This document shows, piece after piece, positions 12,027-21,620 of a stretch of DNA of 64,000 nucleotides (position 1 is the stretch's first letter; each line of letters starts with the position of its first letter). This DNA is from Plecoglossus altivelis (taxonomy: Eukaryota; Chordata; Actinopteri; Osmeriformes; Plecoglossidae), in contig BROE01000020.1 of NCBI GenBank assembly GCA_036571765.1, positions 14,992,931-15,056,930 on the forward strand, in the 5' to 3' direction. The notes below the pieces were generated by a model. That model was not told where the DNA came from. It ran no database searches and worked only from the letters and a program-made list of their open reading frames with translations. Both the position numbers and the translations under genes were made by a program.

Positions 12027-12074
12027 CTCTCTGATGACGGTGCTCCTGTAGCCTCGGTACAAGCCCCGCACACC
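12027..12074 (-). CDS. slc25a26: SLC25A26 exon 5 (matrix helix of repeat 2)
   Basis: This 48-nt exon (16 codons) has a TTTCCAG acceptor and a GTACAG donor, phase 0. It encodes GVRGLYRGYRSTVIRE, aligning with human GIQGLYRGYKSTVLRE. It is the short amphipathic matrix helix with the aromatic-Arg-Gly motif of repeat 2, followed by the start of helix 4. The preceding intron is only 123 bp. The next expected peptide (IPFSLVQFPLWE-like) was looked for on the minus strand down to position 1 and not found. Confidence 0.93.
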
Positions 12075-15000
12075 CTGGAAAGACAAGCACACGCGACCTC
12101 GTCAGGGCGTCTTGGTGGGATGGAGGGGGAGGTGAGGGGGAGGTGAGGGGGAGGTGAGGGGGAGGTGCTGGGCGTGGGACGGCCCTGAGGGCCTTACCTC
12201 TTCTCGGAGCGTGGCCAGCAGCACCTGGTAGGTGCTGGAGGACGGAGAGGCCTGGGTCCTCTGTTTCACCACCTCAGTGGGCACTCTGATCAGACACGCC
12301 ACCTGGAGGAGGGAGGACCATACGGCATCAGCTGAGCTGGATTCACATTTCTACCCAAGACAGTCAGGATCCAGTTATATACAGTAAACAGCAGAACATG
12401 GAAAGCGTAAGATACTTGACATTCATTCACTGCGCGGTGGTTCTATTTGTTTACACTAAAAAGGCGTGGAAGGAAGCAGGGGGGGGCAGCATGAACTGTT
12501 TGAATTTGGCCTACGATATGGCGTTGGTCTGAGCCGTGCAACCGCCATCAAGCAAACCTGAAATAAGATATTCGTCACAACCCCATTCACACCATGTAAT
12601 TACCGCCCGTAACGGTTTTACATGACACAAAAATCCAATATTTACAGAGACTTAAGAGCAAACAAAGTAGCATGGAACAGCGTACCCATGCTCGCTAGGA
12701 TGCCAAGGTGGTTAGAATTCGGCAATGTTTATTGTAGGGCAGCAGAATCGCGTATTCAGCCGTGTAATGATTGGTTACAGCTAACTCACTGCAAATACTG
12801 AACAGAGGTTCCTTGCAATCCCATAAACAGAGGTTACTGTTACTGAAAAGTCAACTCATGCGACACAGCGGAATCACCCAACTTAAATCCGGCTAAGTGC
12901 GGTAGATTAGCTGCCGCGGCGCGGACTGCATTGTCATGACATTCGAAGAAAAACGAATATATATGGTGATATCAGTGCTTCCAGATGACACAGCGATAAA
13001 TATTTGAGGCCAAACTGGCCGGTCTTAGAAGGCAGTAGGAAGGTGATACCAGATAAGACACGACACAGGAGAGAGTGATCAGCCTGCCTCTTCCCTGGGT
13101 TTGACAAACAACTGTTTATGTTAGCCTGCCAGCGTGCCAATTACTGCCCTAGTCACCATGGCGATCAAACAGGCCCTTAATCACATGACACCTGAGCAGG
13201 AGGCAAAATGGTCACCGTGTCACTGACTCAACTTCCATCTGTGTCCCTTTAACACACACGCACACGCACACACACACTACTCCCTATCTCCACTACAAAT
13301 GCCAACACAACCCTCATATGTCAACAAAAATATGGACTGCCAACAACAACTCAAGATGGGCATAAATATGTATGAGGGCCCCTCATCCTTCATAACACCT
13401 TAAGCCCTAAAGGCAGGCAGGCAGGGCAGCCCGGCAACTTGATTTCCCATTAATGCTGCGCTGGAGCGGAAATACCAAGGAGCACCAGGTAACAGAAAGC
13501 AATCTCCCCGACCCAGGGAGGTGAGCAGCCCCCTGCCATGGCCCCCCTGACACCACGCTGCCTACGCCTGCGATGCCAGCCGCAATCTCGCCCCGCTAGA
13601 GGGAGGGTAGGATGTGGGGAGGGTAGGATGTGGGGAGGGTAGGATGTGGGGAGGGTAGGATGTGAGGAGGGTAGGATGTGGTGAGGGTAGGATGTGGGGA
13701 GGGTAGGATGTGGGGAGGGTAGGATGTGGGGAGGGCAGGATGTGGGGAGGGTAGGATGTGGGGAGGGTAGGATGTGAGGAGGGTAGGATGTGAGGAGGGC
13801 AGGATGTCTGGAGGGTAGGATGTGGGGAGGGCGCTACCATCACGATGGATGGCACCCCCTCACCTGTCTCTCTACTACCCTCTGAAAAAAGGGCCATCCC
13901 TCTGCCCCGTCCGGAAAGCACCTGGCCGGCAGCAGACGCCGCGGCCTCACCCGGCACACCTGCGTGGGCCTCTGCTGGCCTCTCTGTGGGCCCTCGGCTG
14001 CCTGGAGCTCTGTCTTCATCCCAGCCTCTCCTTGCGTGGGTGGGACCGCGCGCCAACACCATGGGGGCTGGTCCTTTCATGAATGTCGACACAGCGGAAG
14101 AGGAGGGAGGTCCAGTGTGCTGCTGCGGCGGACTGGAGTTCAGATGAAGTCGTGTTGGGAGAAAGGCATCATGCAGTGGCTACTCAACTCTGAATGTCTG
14201 ACATTTCTGACCACCCATGTTGATCAGAAGTAGCAGGATCTGAAATAGATCATGTTCAGCCAAGATGGAGCAACTCGTTTCAAGATGGAGTGAATCCTTC
14301 CAATCAGTTGACAGACAAACTTCCTTACTTTTTATACTTATTATAGTTTTGACTGTGTACTGCCTGGACTGCTGGAGCTCTGGTTGTCCATACTAGGTGA
14401 AACGGCGCTGTCATCAACCACAGCACGGTACAACAGTGCCACCAAGTGGTCACGCAGGACACATGCAGCGCTGCCTCCCTCATTTCCAACCTGCCAGGGC
14501 ACATTCCTGCCTGTGGCTTGCCGGGTTAACATTCATCATAGGCTACATTGTACATCATGTTTCCCCAGCGGGATTCACCAAAGGATCAGAATTACGGCAC
14601 TAAATGGAAAGACAAGTGGGTATGACAGGTAATTCCTGACTTAATTGAATCTTTGGCTTGGAGTTGTGGCTCTGCTCTCTCATGTCAACTCTCAGGAGGT
14701 GGCGGAACGAGAGGAAGATTATACCAAATAAATTACGGACATTGTTTATTTCGGCCTAATTTGGCAACCTCAATGGGGAAATAGGGGTCTTTGGATGTGA
14801 CAGGAAGCCGCGGAGCGGAGAGGAGAAATGTGTTGGGGGGGGGGGGGGGGTGAGCGTGCGAGTCTGGAGAGGGAGCCAGAAGTGAGGCCAGAAGTGAGGC
14901 CAGAAGTGAGGCCAGAAGTGAGGCCAGAAGTGAGGCCAGAAGTGAGGCCAGAAGTGAGGCCAGAAGTGAGGCCAGAGAGAAGGGCTATAGTGAAGGGGAG

Positions 15001-18000
15001 GCTGGAGGTTCACTTTAAGGCACACTCTATCAGGATCAACTCACAGGTGTGTCTCCGAAACTCGCATGGTTCTCACACACAAACACACACACACCTTTCA
15101 CTAGCGCCCTCCTCCCTCACGCTTTAGCTGTGGGAAACATTTGTTGGCATTGTCCGTACACTACTGGCAACATCCATCTTTATTCATGCGCAATTTGGAG
15201 TCGGCAGCAATAATTAGCGCTCGCCTCTGATCGCTGCCTGTGTTTCTCCACGACGGGCAGCCGTAAATCCTAATGACAGGCTCATTTCCGAAGCCCCCTA
15301 ACTACAGGCAGCAAGAGGACAACACTCCATCACTGGGTAAACTGGTGCCTTAGGAAACTGGGGGAGAGGAACAAACACTGGCAGGACAAATCAGCAGGCC
15401 AGCGTGGAGACGCAGCCAGGAGGCCTGGAGATGGGATCTCTTCTGTCTTCCTCGCTCATGTAGCGTTAAAGCTTCCATTGTCCTGCCTGCCTCCTACGAT
15501 CCCTCCATCCCACCCAGACGTTAAGGACACAGCTAGAGGAACACAGGCCATGGTTACCAGCTCCAGAAAACAGACTGAACGGATTCAAATCATTTGCCAG
15601 TTGCCCTTCTGAGGGAAAACTTATAGTTTGCCAAAGTGGGAAGCCATCCACAAGGGGCAGCTGGGTTGATAAGAGGGAGGATTTAGGGATAAACAACAAA
15701 CAGGCAGGGAAATGTATACACTGCTTTTTGTTTGGCGACTCTTCAAATTGACAGCAAAACTAATGTTTAACATATTTCTTTTTTTTATTTTGAAGGCCTG
15801 CCAGTCCCTTTTCCCATTTCTAAGTTTCCAGAATCTCAAATCACCTCAGATAGCCTCCCAAACATCCCTCCCACAGGAAGCAAGACTTCTATTACAAATC
15901 CCTGCCAGTCCCCCCACAGGTAGCAGCCCACAACCATGTTGTCCAAAATCAACATCCCGTCTGTGAAACGCAGCGTATCAGTTCTGCTTTGAGCCTCTGA
16001 AGACACCTTAGAGACGCACGCGCTGCTAAAACTAATCAGCACGACTTGCCAGACGGTTGCTACAGAAGACAGCCGGCGTCCACCGGCTGAAGGCAGCATC
16101 CACCGGCTGAAGGCAGCATCTATCGGCTGAAGGCAGCATCCACCGGCTGAAGGCAGCATCTATCGGCTGAAGGCAGCATCCACCGGCTGAAGGCAGCATC
16201 TATCCATACCGGCTGAAGCAGCATCCATCGCTGAAGGCAGCATCTATCGGCTGAAGGCAGCATCCAAAGCAGCATCTCGCTGAAGGCAGCATCTAAGGCT
16301 GAAGGCAGCATCCACCGGCTGAAGGCAGCATCTATCGGCTGAAGGCAGCATCTATCGGCTGAAGGCAGCATCCACCGGCTGAAGGCAGCATCTATCGGCT
16401 GAAGGCAGCATCCACCGGCTGAAGGCAGCATCTATCGGCTGAAGGCAGCATCCACCGCTGAAGGCAAGCATCTATCGGGCTGAAGGCAGCATCACCGGCT
16501 GAAAGGCAGCATCTATCGGCTGAAGGCAGCATCCATCGGCTGAAGCCATCCACGGCTGAAGGCACATCTATCGCCTGTGAAGGCAGCATCTATCGGCTGA
16601 AGGCAGCATCCATCGGCTGAAGGCCGTTCCCGTGTAGCTGGTGATACGGCCGACTCATTTCCCTCCTCCAAACTGGCTGGCTTTTGATCATACAGGTGTA
16701 ATTGTGGAGCACAACTTCATGGCCATGTCACAGGACTGTGAGGGGGTTAGGATAGGTATGAGAGCAGAGCACAGACCAGAGGGTGTGGAAGAAGGAGAGA
16801 TGAGGACACGAGACATGAGACAAAGACCCAGTTCGAGACGCCCAATAAATCAGAGGACTGGCGCGTCTGAGGCGAAGCATGGATTATTCTCTGTGCCAAG
16901 TTAAGTGGCTGCCAGTTGCCAACACCACCTGCCCCCCTCTCCCCTTCCGCATCTTGTCATGTCACACTGTATTTTCCAGTACATCCTGAGGGAGACGGGG
17001 TTTATAAATGCAAGAAAAGCCTGCTCCCTCAGCTTGACAAATGAGCTTTCAGGGCAGACGTCAGGCGGAGGGGAATGAAGATAAATCTGATATAATGGCT
17101 GGATAACAGCCTGCTAGCCCCTGACAGACACCATCAGCGTACACATTCTTTATGGGACATACCACAGTCACCTAAACAATGGAAGGACCTCTTTCCCATC
17201 TTCTTTGTGTTACTGTGTCTCTTTCCTCAGCTATTTCACCTTCCCTCTCTCTAAATCAGGTGGAGCTGTGGTGGACAGCGTTTGGTCATCAAAAGCTAGT
17301 AGCCAAATAGAAAAGTATTCATGAGATACGAATCTCATACGAAGGAAATCGCGGACGATTTCTCTCTGAAACTGTCCTTAAAACCTCTTTGCCATAATAA
17401 GCAAACAAGAAATCTCCGATCGCAGCCGTTCGCGGCATTCCATGATGGACTCGAAGCAAGACTTGTGATAGTCTCCATCCAGGCGTGTCAACTCTGGAGC
17501 GAAGCAAGCGGATTAGCATAGCTCTTAAGCCTTCCAGCTCCGGTCCTGAACGCTACAGACTGTGCACAGTTGGCACCACCCAACCAAATGGAGTTCCCTG
17601 GGGTCTGACTGAGACCAAATGACACCTGGATTCTGCTGCTTCTGATAGGTCCTGTGGGCAGGCCAAACCTGCCGCCAGCTGCTCACTCTGGGAGCGGGCG
17701 AGACGGAGAGAAAGAGAGAGAAGCGAGATGGAGAAAAGAGACAGAAAGAGGGAGGGGACAGACGTAAAGAAGGGGACATCGAAAGAGAATTGACAGAGAG
17801 AGAGAAAAGCCCAAAGAAAGATTTCAATCGGGAGCGAAGGAAAGAAAGAGAGGGAAAGAAAGCGAAGGAAAGAAAGAGAAGTCTAACTATTCAGCACATT
17901 AGTGACGTTCTAGCTGACAACAACAAAGGGTACGTTGAGTTAAAGGTAATGACCAACAGGAGACAGGGTAATGAGATGCTGGGGGGTTTCATGTTGGCGA

Positions 18001-19959
18001 CAAGGTCAGTCTGGTTTGTATTCACGTACGGGAGAACGGGAACAGTGCGGAGGAGCAGGAAAGGACGTGTCACCTCTGTCAGTGGGTGGAGCCTGTTCTG
18101 ACTGCTGCTGTGCTCAGGAGCAGAACCTAGGGGTGAAAACAGCCCAGGTCATGACAGCCATGTCTCTCTCGTCACCAGGCGCGGGTCTGAACTGCCCCTC
18201 TCATCAGAGGTCACGGAGGGGTCACGTTCAGGAGCAGAGCAGGAGAGGGTAGGCGGTGGAGATGAGGACTCCGAAAGCCTTAAAGCAAAGGATCCGTACG
18301 CTGCCTTTGATTCCACTGTTAATGATGCCTGCGCAGGTCAGGGAGATTACAGCTGCAGTTCACACTAAACCCTCCAACACCTCTATCTAAAGCACCGGCT
18401 GAGGGCAATGTGAAAGAAACCTGGAGCCCTAGGCACAATGAGGTTAGCATTAGCTGGTTGTCATTTTCACATTCCAGGTGGTTAACAGGCCGCTAAAGAG
18501 ATCACGAAGCAGGTGATTTTCTTCAGCAATTAGCTCCAGCTGGGTATTGTTTATAGGTCTAGTAGAGGGGGAATGACACATCTGTCTGGAATGAATAATC
18601 TGGAGGATGTCTACGGGGATCTCTGGCTCTGGGGTGTCCCTGGGTTGGCCTTTATGACTAAGCCTGTAGATTACCCGCTCCGGTGCCCCCACAATGCACC
18701 AAGGCACCACCTCTTTCTCTGCGCGGCTCCAAAGATTTCCCCTTTTGAAGTGCTGAAATCCCCGACAGTACACAAAGGGCAAAGACGCTACCGACCTCAA
18801 CCTCACCTCTCCTAACAATCTCCTAGGATACATCCCTGGCCCAAACCACAACATCAAGCTCCAGATAGATCATTGTTACCATGACGATGTTTCACTGTAA
18901 GGACATGTGTAGAGGAAGACGAAGATGCCCTGTGCTCTCGTCATGCGAGTCTAGGAAATGTTGCTTTCGTAGACCTGTGTGACCTCTGATTCTGAGATGG
19001 CTGAACACAAATGACTTCCACTTCCTCAGACGGAGCCCACGTCATATGCATGCAATCTTGGAAATGACATCAAATCCAAAACCCATGAATACTAAAAGCG
19101 TCTGACAGGGGTGTGTAGTGGCAGGAGGTGGAAGAGAGGGAGAAGCCCTGCTCTCATGCCAGTGCACATTCCAGGTCCCCAGAGGGGCCGGATTCCTTGG
19201 CTGTGAGCGATTAGGAGTGGACCAACAGAGGAAATTGTACCGCTCCTCACCACTTTAAAGCCCAAATCCCCAGACAAAATTGAGAGAGTCTTTGGGCCTG
19301 GCTTGGGAAAACAGCTAAGTCAATAGGCAGTAATGAGATCTTATTTACCCAGCTGGTAGGGCGATGTGAAGACGGCCCGGGGAACCCTAAGTCACCCAGC
19401 TGGACCCCAGGGCCCGCTGCCAACAGCACATTCTAACCCATCGCCTCACACACTTGCTCCGAGCAAATCTGCAGGGCAATTACGTAAACAAGGCAGGCTG
19501 GATTAAGAATTTGGAGAGTGATAGAAAGCCCACGCGGGAAAGGACTGAGGCTGAGGTAGAGATGCAGAGAAAACATAAGACAGCACCCCACAGCTAGGGA
19601 AGGTTCAAAAAAAAGATACATCAGTTTGGTAATAAAGTTGAGGAAAGGACGTACGATTTCTCCCATGGAAGCAGCCATCATGTGAGTGACAGGCTCCATG
19701 TGGGGCGCCGAGAGCATGCGGGCTCTGAGCAGGGACTTGGTGCACTCATAGGTGACGAAGAACGCAGCGGCTGAAACCAAGCAGAACCACAGCAGGGTAA
19801 GGCCCATTAGTCTACCTGCATACAGCAATTAATAATTCTGACCACTGACAGGGGAGAGGGAGAGCAACTGAAAGAGAGGGAGAGAGTGACTCAGTGAAGG
19901 TGAGTGGTGGAGGAAGAGAGACGTAGAGAGCAAGAGGTAGAGAGAGGGGGGGAGAGAGG

Positions 19960-20018
<59 letters not shown>

Positions 20019-20693
20019 CGAGAGAGTGTGAGAGAGAGAGAGAGAGAGAGAAAGGGAGAGAGAGAAATAAAGGGAGAGAGAGAAAGGAAGGGAGAGATAA
20101 TATTGATCATGACAAACATCTGCATTGGTCAATATTCAATGTTATGTATTTTGTAGCAATGCCTCATCAATTACTCCTGCCTTAAATCCCACAAACAAAC
20201 GGAAAACGTGGGCATGATCACTGGTCTGTTTCTTACCAATTGCAACTCAAGTTTAAAAAGGTACTTTGGAAACAAAATATTCAAGGTTACATGTGCAGTA
20301 TATGTTTCGTGTGCGTCAAGTTCATAAATGCACCCAATTAATTCCTCTAAATATTTTAGATGGAAAGTACAGATATCTAATACATACAGTAAACACGATT
20401 TTAATATTATACCATGGAGTATGTCCATGTGACACAAGACAGGTATTCTAGCAAGCCAAGCTATAAGGCATTGTTCTACCAAAGAGTGAAGATGAGACTC
20501 ACCATTGGGGAAGGAGCCGACGGCCGCAGATGGGACCCCTGCATAGATGCCCCGGAAACCCCCTGCCTTGTAGAAACCCTGCTGACTCTGGAGTCTGGTC
20601 TTAATGGTGTCCAGTGGGAAAAGTGTCAGGTCAACACACATGCCCGCACAGCCCCCTGCCTGGAAGACACAAAGACACATTAGTCTTTCTAAC

Positions 20694-20762
<69 letters not shown>

Positions 20763-20977
20763 TCACTCACTCACTCACTCACACGCGCGCGCGCGCAAGA
20801 TAAGAATGTTAAAGCGAATTTACAACTGTGACCAGTGCAATGACTACAGTGTAAACACTCCGATAGCTAGCTATGGCTAGCATACTGTGAAAACTCAAGT
20901 AAATGGCAGATCCTACATTTCATATGGGAAAACTGGCACATTACCACTAATGCTGCAACGAATTCTTGTCTCTCCAT
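12027..20977 (-). CDS. slc25a26: SLC25A26 (mitochondrial S-adenosylmethionine carrier), 5' half, exons 1-5 of a split gene
   Basis: The product is an inner mitochondrial membrane carrier that imports S-adenosylmethionine in exchange for S-adenosylhomocysteine, supplying methyl groups for mitochondrial RNA, protein and cofactor methylation. Five minus-strand exons join in frame (33+157+116+105+48 = 459 nt, 153 codons). All have GT donors and AG acceptors, with intron phases 0, 1, 0, 0 and 0. The joined protein carries the carrier signature of repeat 1 (FPLDTIKTR) and repeat 2 (RVPTEVVKQR). It follows the human protein closely through YAGVPSAA, AAAFF and GLYRGY. The family is about 270 residues long, so the third carrier repeat is missing here. 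No exon matching it was found in 1-12026, so it should lie left of the window or inside the 731-base gap. Divergent MAGI1 about 20 kb away supports orthology. Identity is recalled from the family, not from a database search. Confidence 0.93.
12075..12197 (-). other. slc25a26: SLC25A26 intron 4 with a short 12-bp tandem repeat
   Basis: This 123-bp intron is bounded by GTAAGG and TTTCCAG on the minus strand. Positions 12122-12170 are four copies of a 12-bp unit, GGAGGTGAGGGG on the plus strand, so the transcript carries a pyrimidine-rich tract inside the intron. Each unit holds GGTGAG on the plus strand only, so it adds no donor on the gene's own strand. Confidence 0.8.
12198..12302 (-). CDS. 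slc25a26: SLC25A26 exon 4 (carrier repeat 2 signature)
   Basis: This 105-nt exon (35 codons) runs from a CTCCAG acceptor to a GTAAGG donor, phase 0 at both ends. It encodes VACLIRVPTEVVKQRTQ then ASPSSSTYQVLLATLREE. RVPTEVVKQR is the second carrier signature, and its Arg-Val-Pro replaces the more usual hydrophobic-Pro. RVP is also present in human SLC25A26 and helps identify this subfamily. The first codon is GTG (Val), joined to exon 3 as ...MGEI|VACLIR. It is not a start codon. Confidence 0.95.
13600..13832. repeat. 16-bp minisatellite
   Basis: About fourteen copies of AGGGTAGGATGTGGGG, with a GTGAGG variant in several copies. The minus strand reads as a Pro/His/Ser/Thr-rich open frame, with no evidence that it is coding. 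Confidence 0.95.
14870..14975. repeat. 12-bp minisatellite
   Basis: Eight to nine copies of CCAGAAGTGAGG, nearly perfect. The 12-bp unit keeps frame and reads as an (EVRP)n peptide on plus and a (WPHF)n peptide on minus. It is intronic in SLC25A26, so neither is expected to be made. Confidence 0.95.
16080..16625. repeat. 20-bp minisatellite with alternating variants
   Basis: About 26 copies of YAYCGGCTGAAGGCAGCATC. Copies beginning CACC and TATC alternate in much of the array, giving a 40-bp higher-order period. The middle (16200-16300) and the end (16450-16590) carry scattered one-base insertions and deletions and shortened copies. Confidence 0.95.
19655..19770 (-). CDS. slc25a26: SLC25A26 exon 3 (helices 2-3)
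   Basis: This 116-nt exon has an acceptor ending TTTCAG and a GTACGT donor. Its first two bases complete the Ala codon split by intron 2, then it reads AAFFVTYECTKSLLRAR, MLSAPHMEPVTHM and MAASMGEI. The start matches human AAAFFITYEYVK, and the end aligns with human HMLAASAGEV. It covers the end of helix 2, the cytosolic loop and the start of helix 3. The loop RARMLSAPHMEP is the least conserved part, as expected for a solvent-exposed segment. Confidence 0.93.
19771..20502 (-). other. slc25a26: SLC25A26 intron 2
   Basis: This 732-bp phase 1 intron is bounded by GTGAGT and TTTCAG on the minus strand. Positions 19868-20095 form a (GA)n-rich tract on the plus strand, so the transcript carries (CU)n about 100-330 nt before exon 3. 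The rest (20096-20500) is AT-rich unique sequence. Confidence 0.85.
19868..20095. repeat. (GA)n-rich tract
   Basis: Degenerate GAGAGG at both ends and nearly pure (GA)n at 19970-20006 and 20030-20050. Intronic. Confidence 0.95.
20503..20659 (-). CDS. slc25a26: SLC25A26 exon 2 (carrier repeat 1)
   Basis: This 157-nt exon (52 codons plus one base) is preceded by a TTCCAG acceptor and followed by a GTGAGT donor, phase 1. It encodes the end of transmembrane helix 1 and the matrix loop of carrier repeat 1. FPLDTIKTRLQ is the Px[DE]xx[KR]x[RK] signature whose charged residues form the matrix salt-bridge gate. It continues through GFYKAGGFRGIYAGV into the start of helix 2 (PSAAVGSFPN). It differs from the human exon at only a few positions. 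The upstream reading frame runs into the (GA/GT)n intron and is not coding. Confidence 0.95.
20660..20944 (-). other. slc25a26: SLC25A26 intron 1 with compound microsatellite
   Basis: This 285-bp phase 0 intron carries a compound repeat at 20697-20796: (CT)n, (CA)n, (CTCA)n and a short (CG)n in plus-strand order. On the transcript this is (CG)(UGAG)(UG)(AG), ending about 38 nt before the exon 2 acceptor. Length variation here could affect recognition of exon 2. Confidence 0.85.
20697..20796. repeat. Compound (CT)n(CA)n(CTCA)n(CG)n microsatellite
   Basis: Four simple motifs in a row within intron 1 of SLC25A26. The alternating CA and CG parts are Z-DNA-capable. Confidence 0.97.
20945..20977 (-). 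CDS. slc25a26: SLC25A26 exon 1 (start codon, 11 codons)
   Basis: The ATG at 20977 opens MERQEFVAALV, matching the human start MDRPGFVAALV. The exon ends after GTG and is followed directly by a GTAATG donor, phase 0. The start context has A at -3 and G at +4, which is strong. No other in-frame ATG lies between this one and the promoter-like cluster at 21080-21145. The exon is too short to be seen as an open frame and was found by reading upstream of exon 2 for a matching N-terminus and donor. Spliced to exon 2 it gives the continuous first transmembrane segment ...VAALV|AGGCAG.... Confidence 0.88.
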
Positions 20978-20994
20978 GTTCAAGTATTCTTTTG

Positions 20995-21009
20995 TCAACT
21001 GTGACACAT
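20995..21009 (-). other. Four-codon upstream ORF in the presumed SLC25A26 leader
   Basis: ATG TGT CAC AGT TGA begins at 21009 on the minus strand, 32 nt upstream of the SLC25A26 start and in another frame. It would be translated only if the leader begins upstream of it, as the motif cluster at 21080-21145 suggests. Confidence 0.35.
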
Positions 21010-21079
21010 CCGTTTTGCTCGTGAATCTACACTACGACTCATGTTTGACACTTCACTGCAGCCAAAACATGCCTTTCAA

Positions 21080-21145
21080 GGACGCTGCCATATTGGTGAA
21101 CTACACTTCCGCATGACGCACCACAACACAGATCACGTGTGCCTT
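21080..21145 (-). promoter_or_regulatory. slc25a26: Promoter-like motif cluster of SLC25A26
   Basis: About 105-160 bp upstream of the SLC25A26 start codon, read on the minus strand, lie in order: an E-box CACGTG (21134-21139), a CRE-like TGCGTCA overlapping an ETS site GCGGAAGTG (about 21104-21120), and CCAATATGGCAGCG (21083-21096), which combines CCAAT with a YY1-like AATATGGCAGC. ETS (GABP), CRE, E-box and YY1 sites are the usual set at TATA-less promoters of nuclear genes for mitochondrial proteins. YY1-like motifs of this kind usually lie just downstream of the transcription start. Motifs are seen directly; function and start site are inferred. Confidence 0.55.
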
Positions 21146-21443
21146 ACGACACGAGTCTAACGAGTTCGTTCACCGACTTGCTAAACGGGCTTATCGCTTG
21201 AAGAACAGAAAGTCGCTATGGTCTTACAGTAAAATACGCCCGAAACAGTTTACAGTCATACTGTAACTCAAAGTAGGAACATGGCGTTATTAGAAACATA
21301 TAATCTCCAAATACTAACAAAACCGATACAAATTTAAACACAGACAAGTGAAATTGAGCCCAGAAACAAACCTAGAACTATCAATCACGAAAGTGTATAT
21401 GCCTCCCCATCTCCTGAAGAACATAGAAAGGCAAACAGTAGAG

Positions 21444-21448
21444 AGAGG

Positions 21449-21518
<70 letters not shown>

Positions 21519-21620
21519 ATGCAAGCTGAGTGAGAGAGAGCAGGTTTGAGAAAGGGGCAGTAGGAGAGGAGGTTGAGAGAAAGTGAGAGAGAGGGAAGGA
21601 GAGAGAGAGCGAGAGCAGGT
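21444..21620. repeat. (GA)n tract upstream of SLC25A26
   Basis: About 38 GA units to 21520 with one ACAGAG interruption, then GA-rich sequence. It lies about 300 bp upstream of the promoter-like motif cluster. Confidence 0.95.

Larger units (their letters stand above)
12303..19654 (-). other. slc25a26: SLC25A26 intron 3
   Basis: This 7.35-kb intron separates exons 3 and 4. It holds three minisatellites (13600-13840, 14870-14975, 16080-16625), a G run at 14834-14850, and GA-rich sequence at 17700-17880. The segments 12310-13250, 15000-16080 and 16640-19650 are otherwise unique sequence with no recognisable gene. Reading frames of 60-135 codons there do not resemble any family I know. Confidence 0.8.

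Noticed and set aside
12102..12302. An SLC25A26-like frame starting with GTG at 12302
   Set aside because: The GTG is an internal valine codon right after a splice acceptor, and the frame beyond 12198 is intron 4.
18450..18857. A 135-codon minus-strand frame inside SLC25A26 intron 3
   Set aside because: Composition looks ordinary, but no family was recognised and no conservation can be shown. It is within the range of chance open frames in GC-moderate intron sequence.
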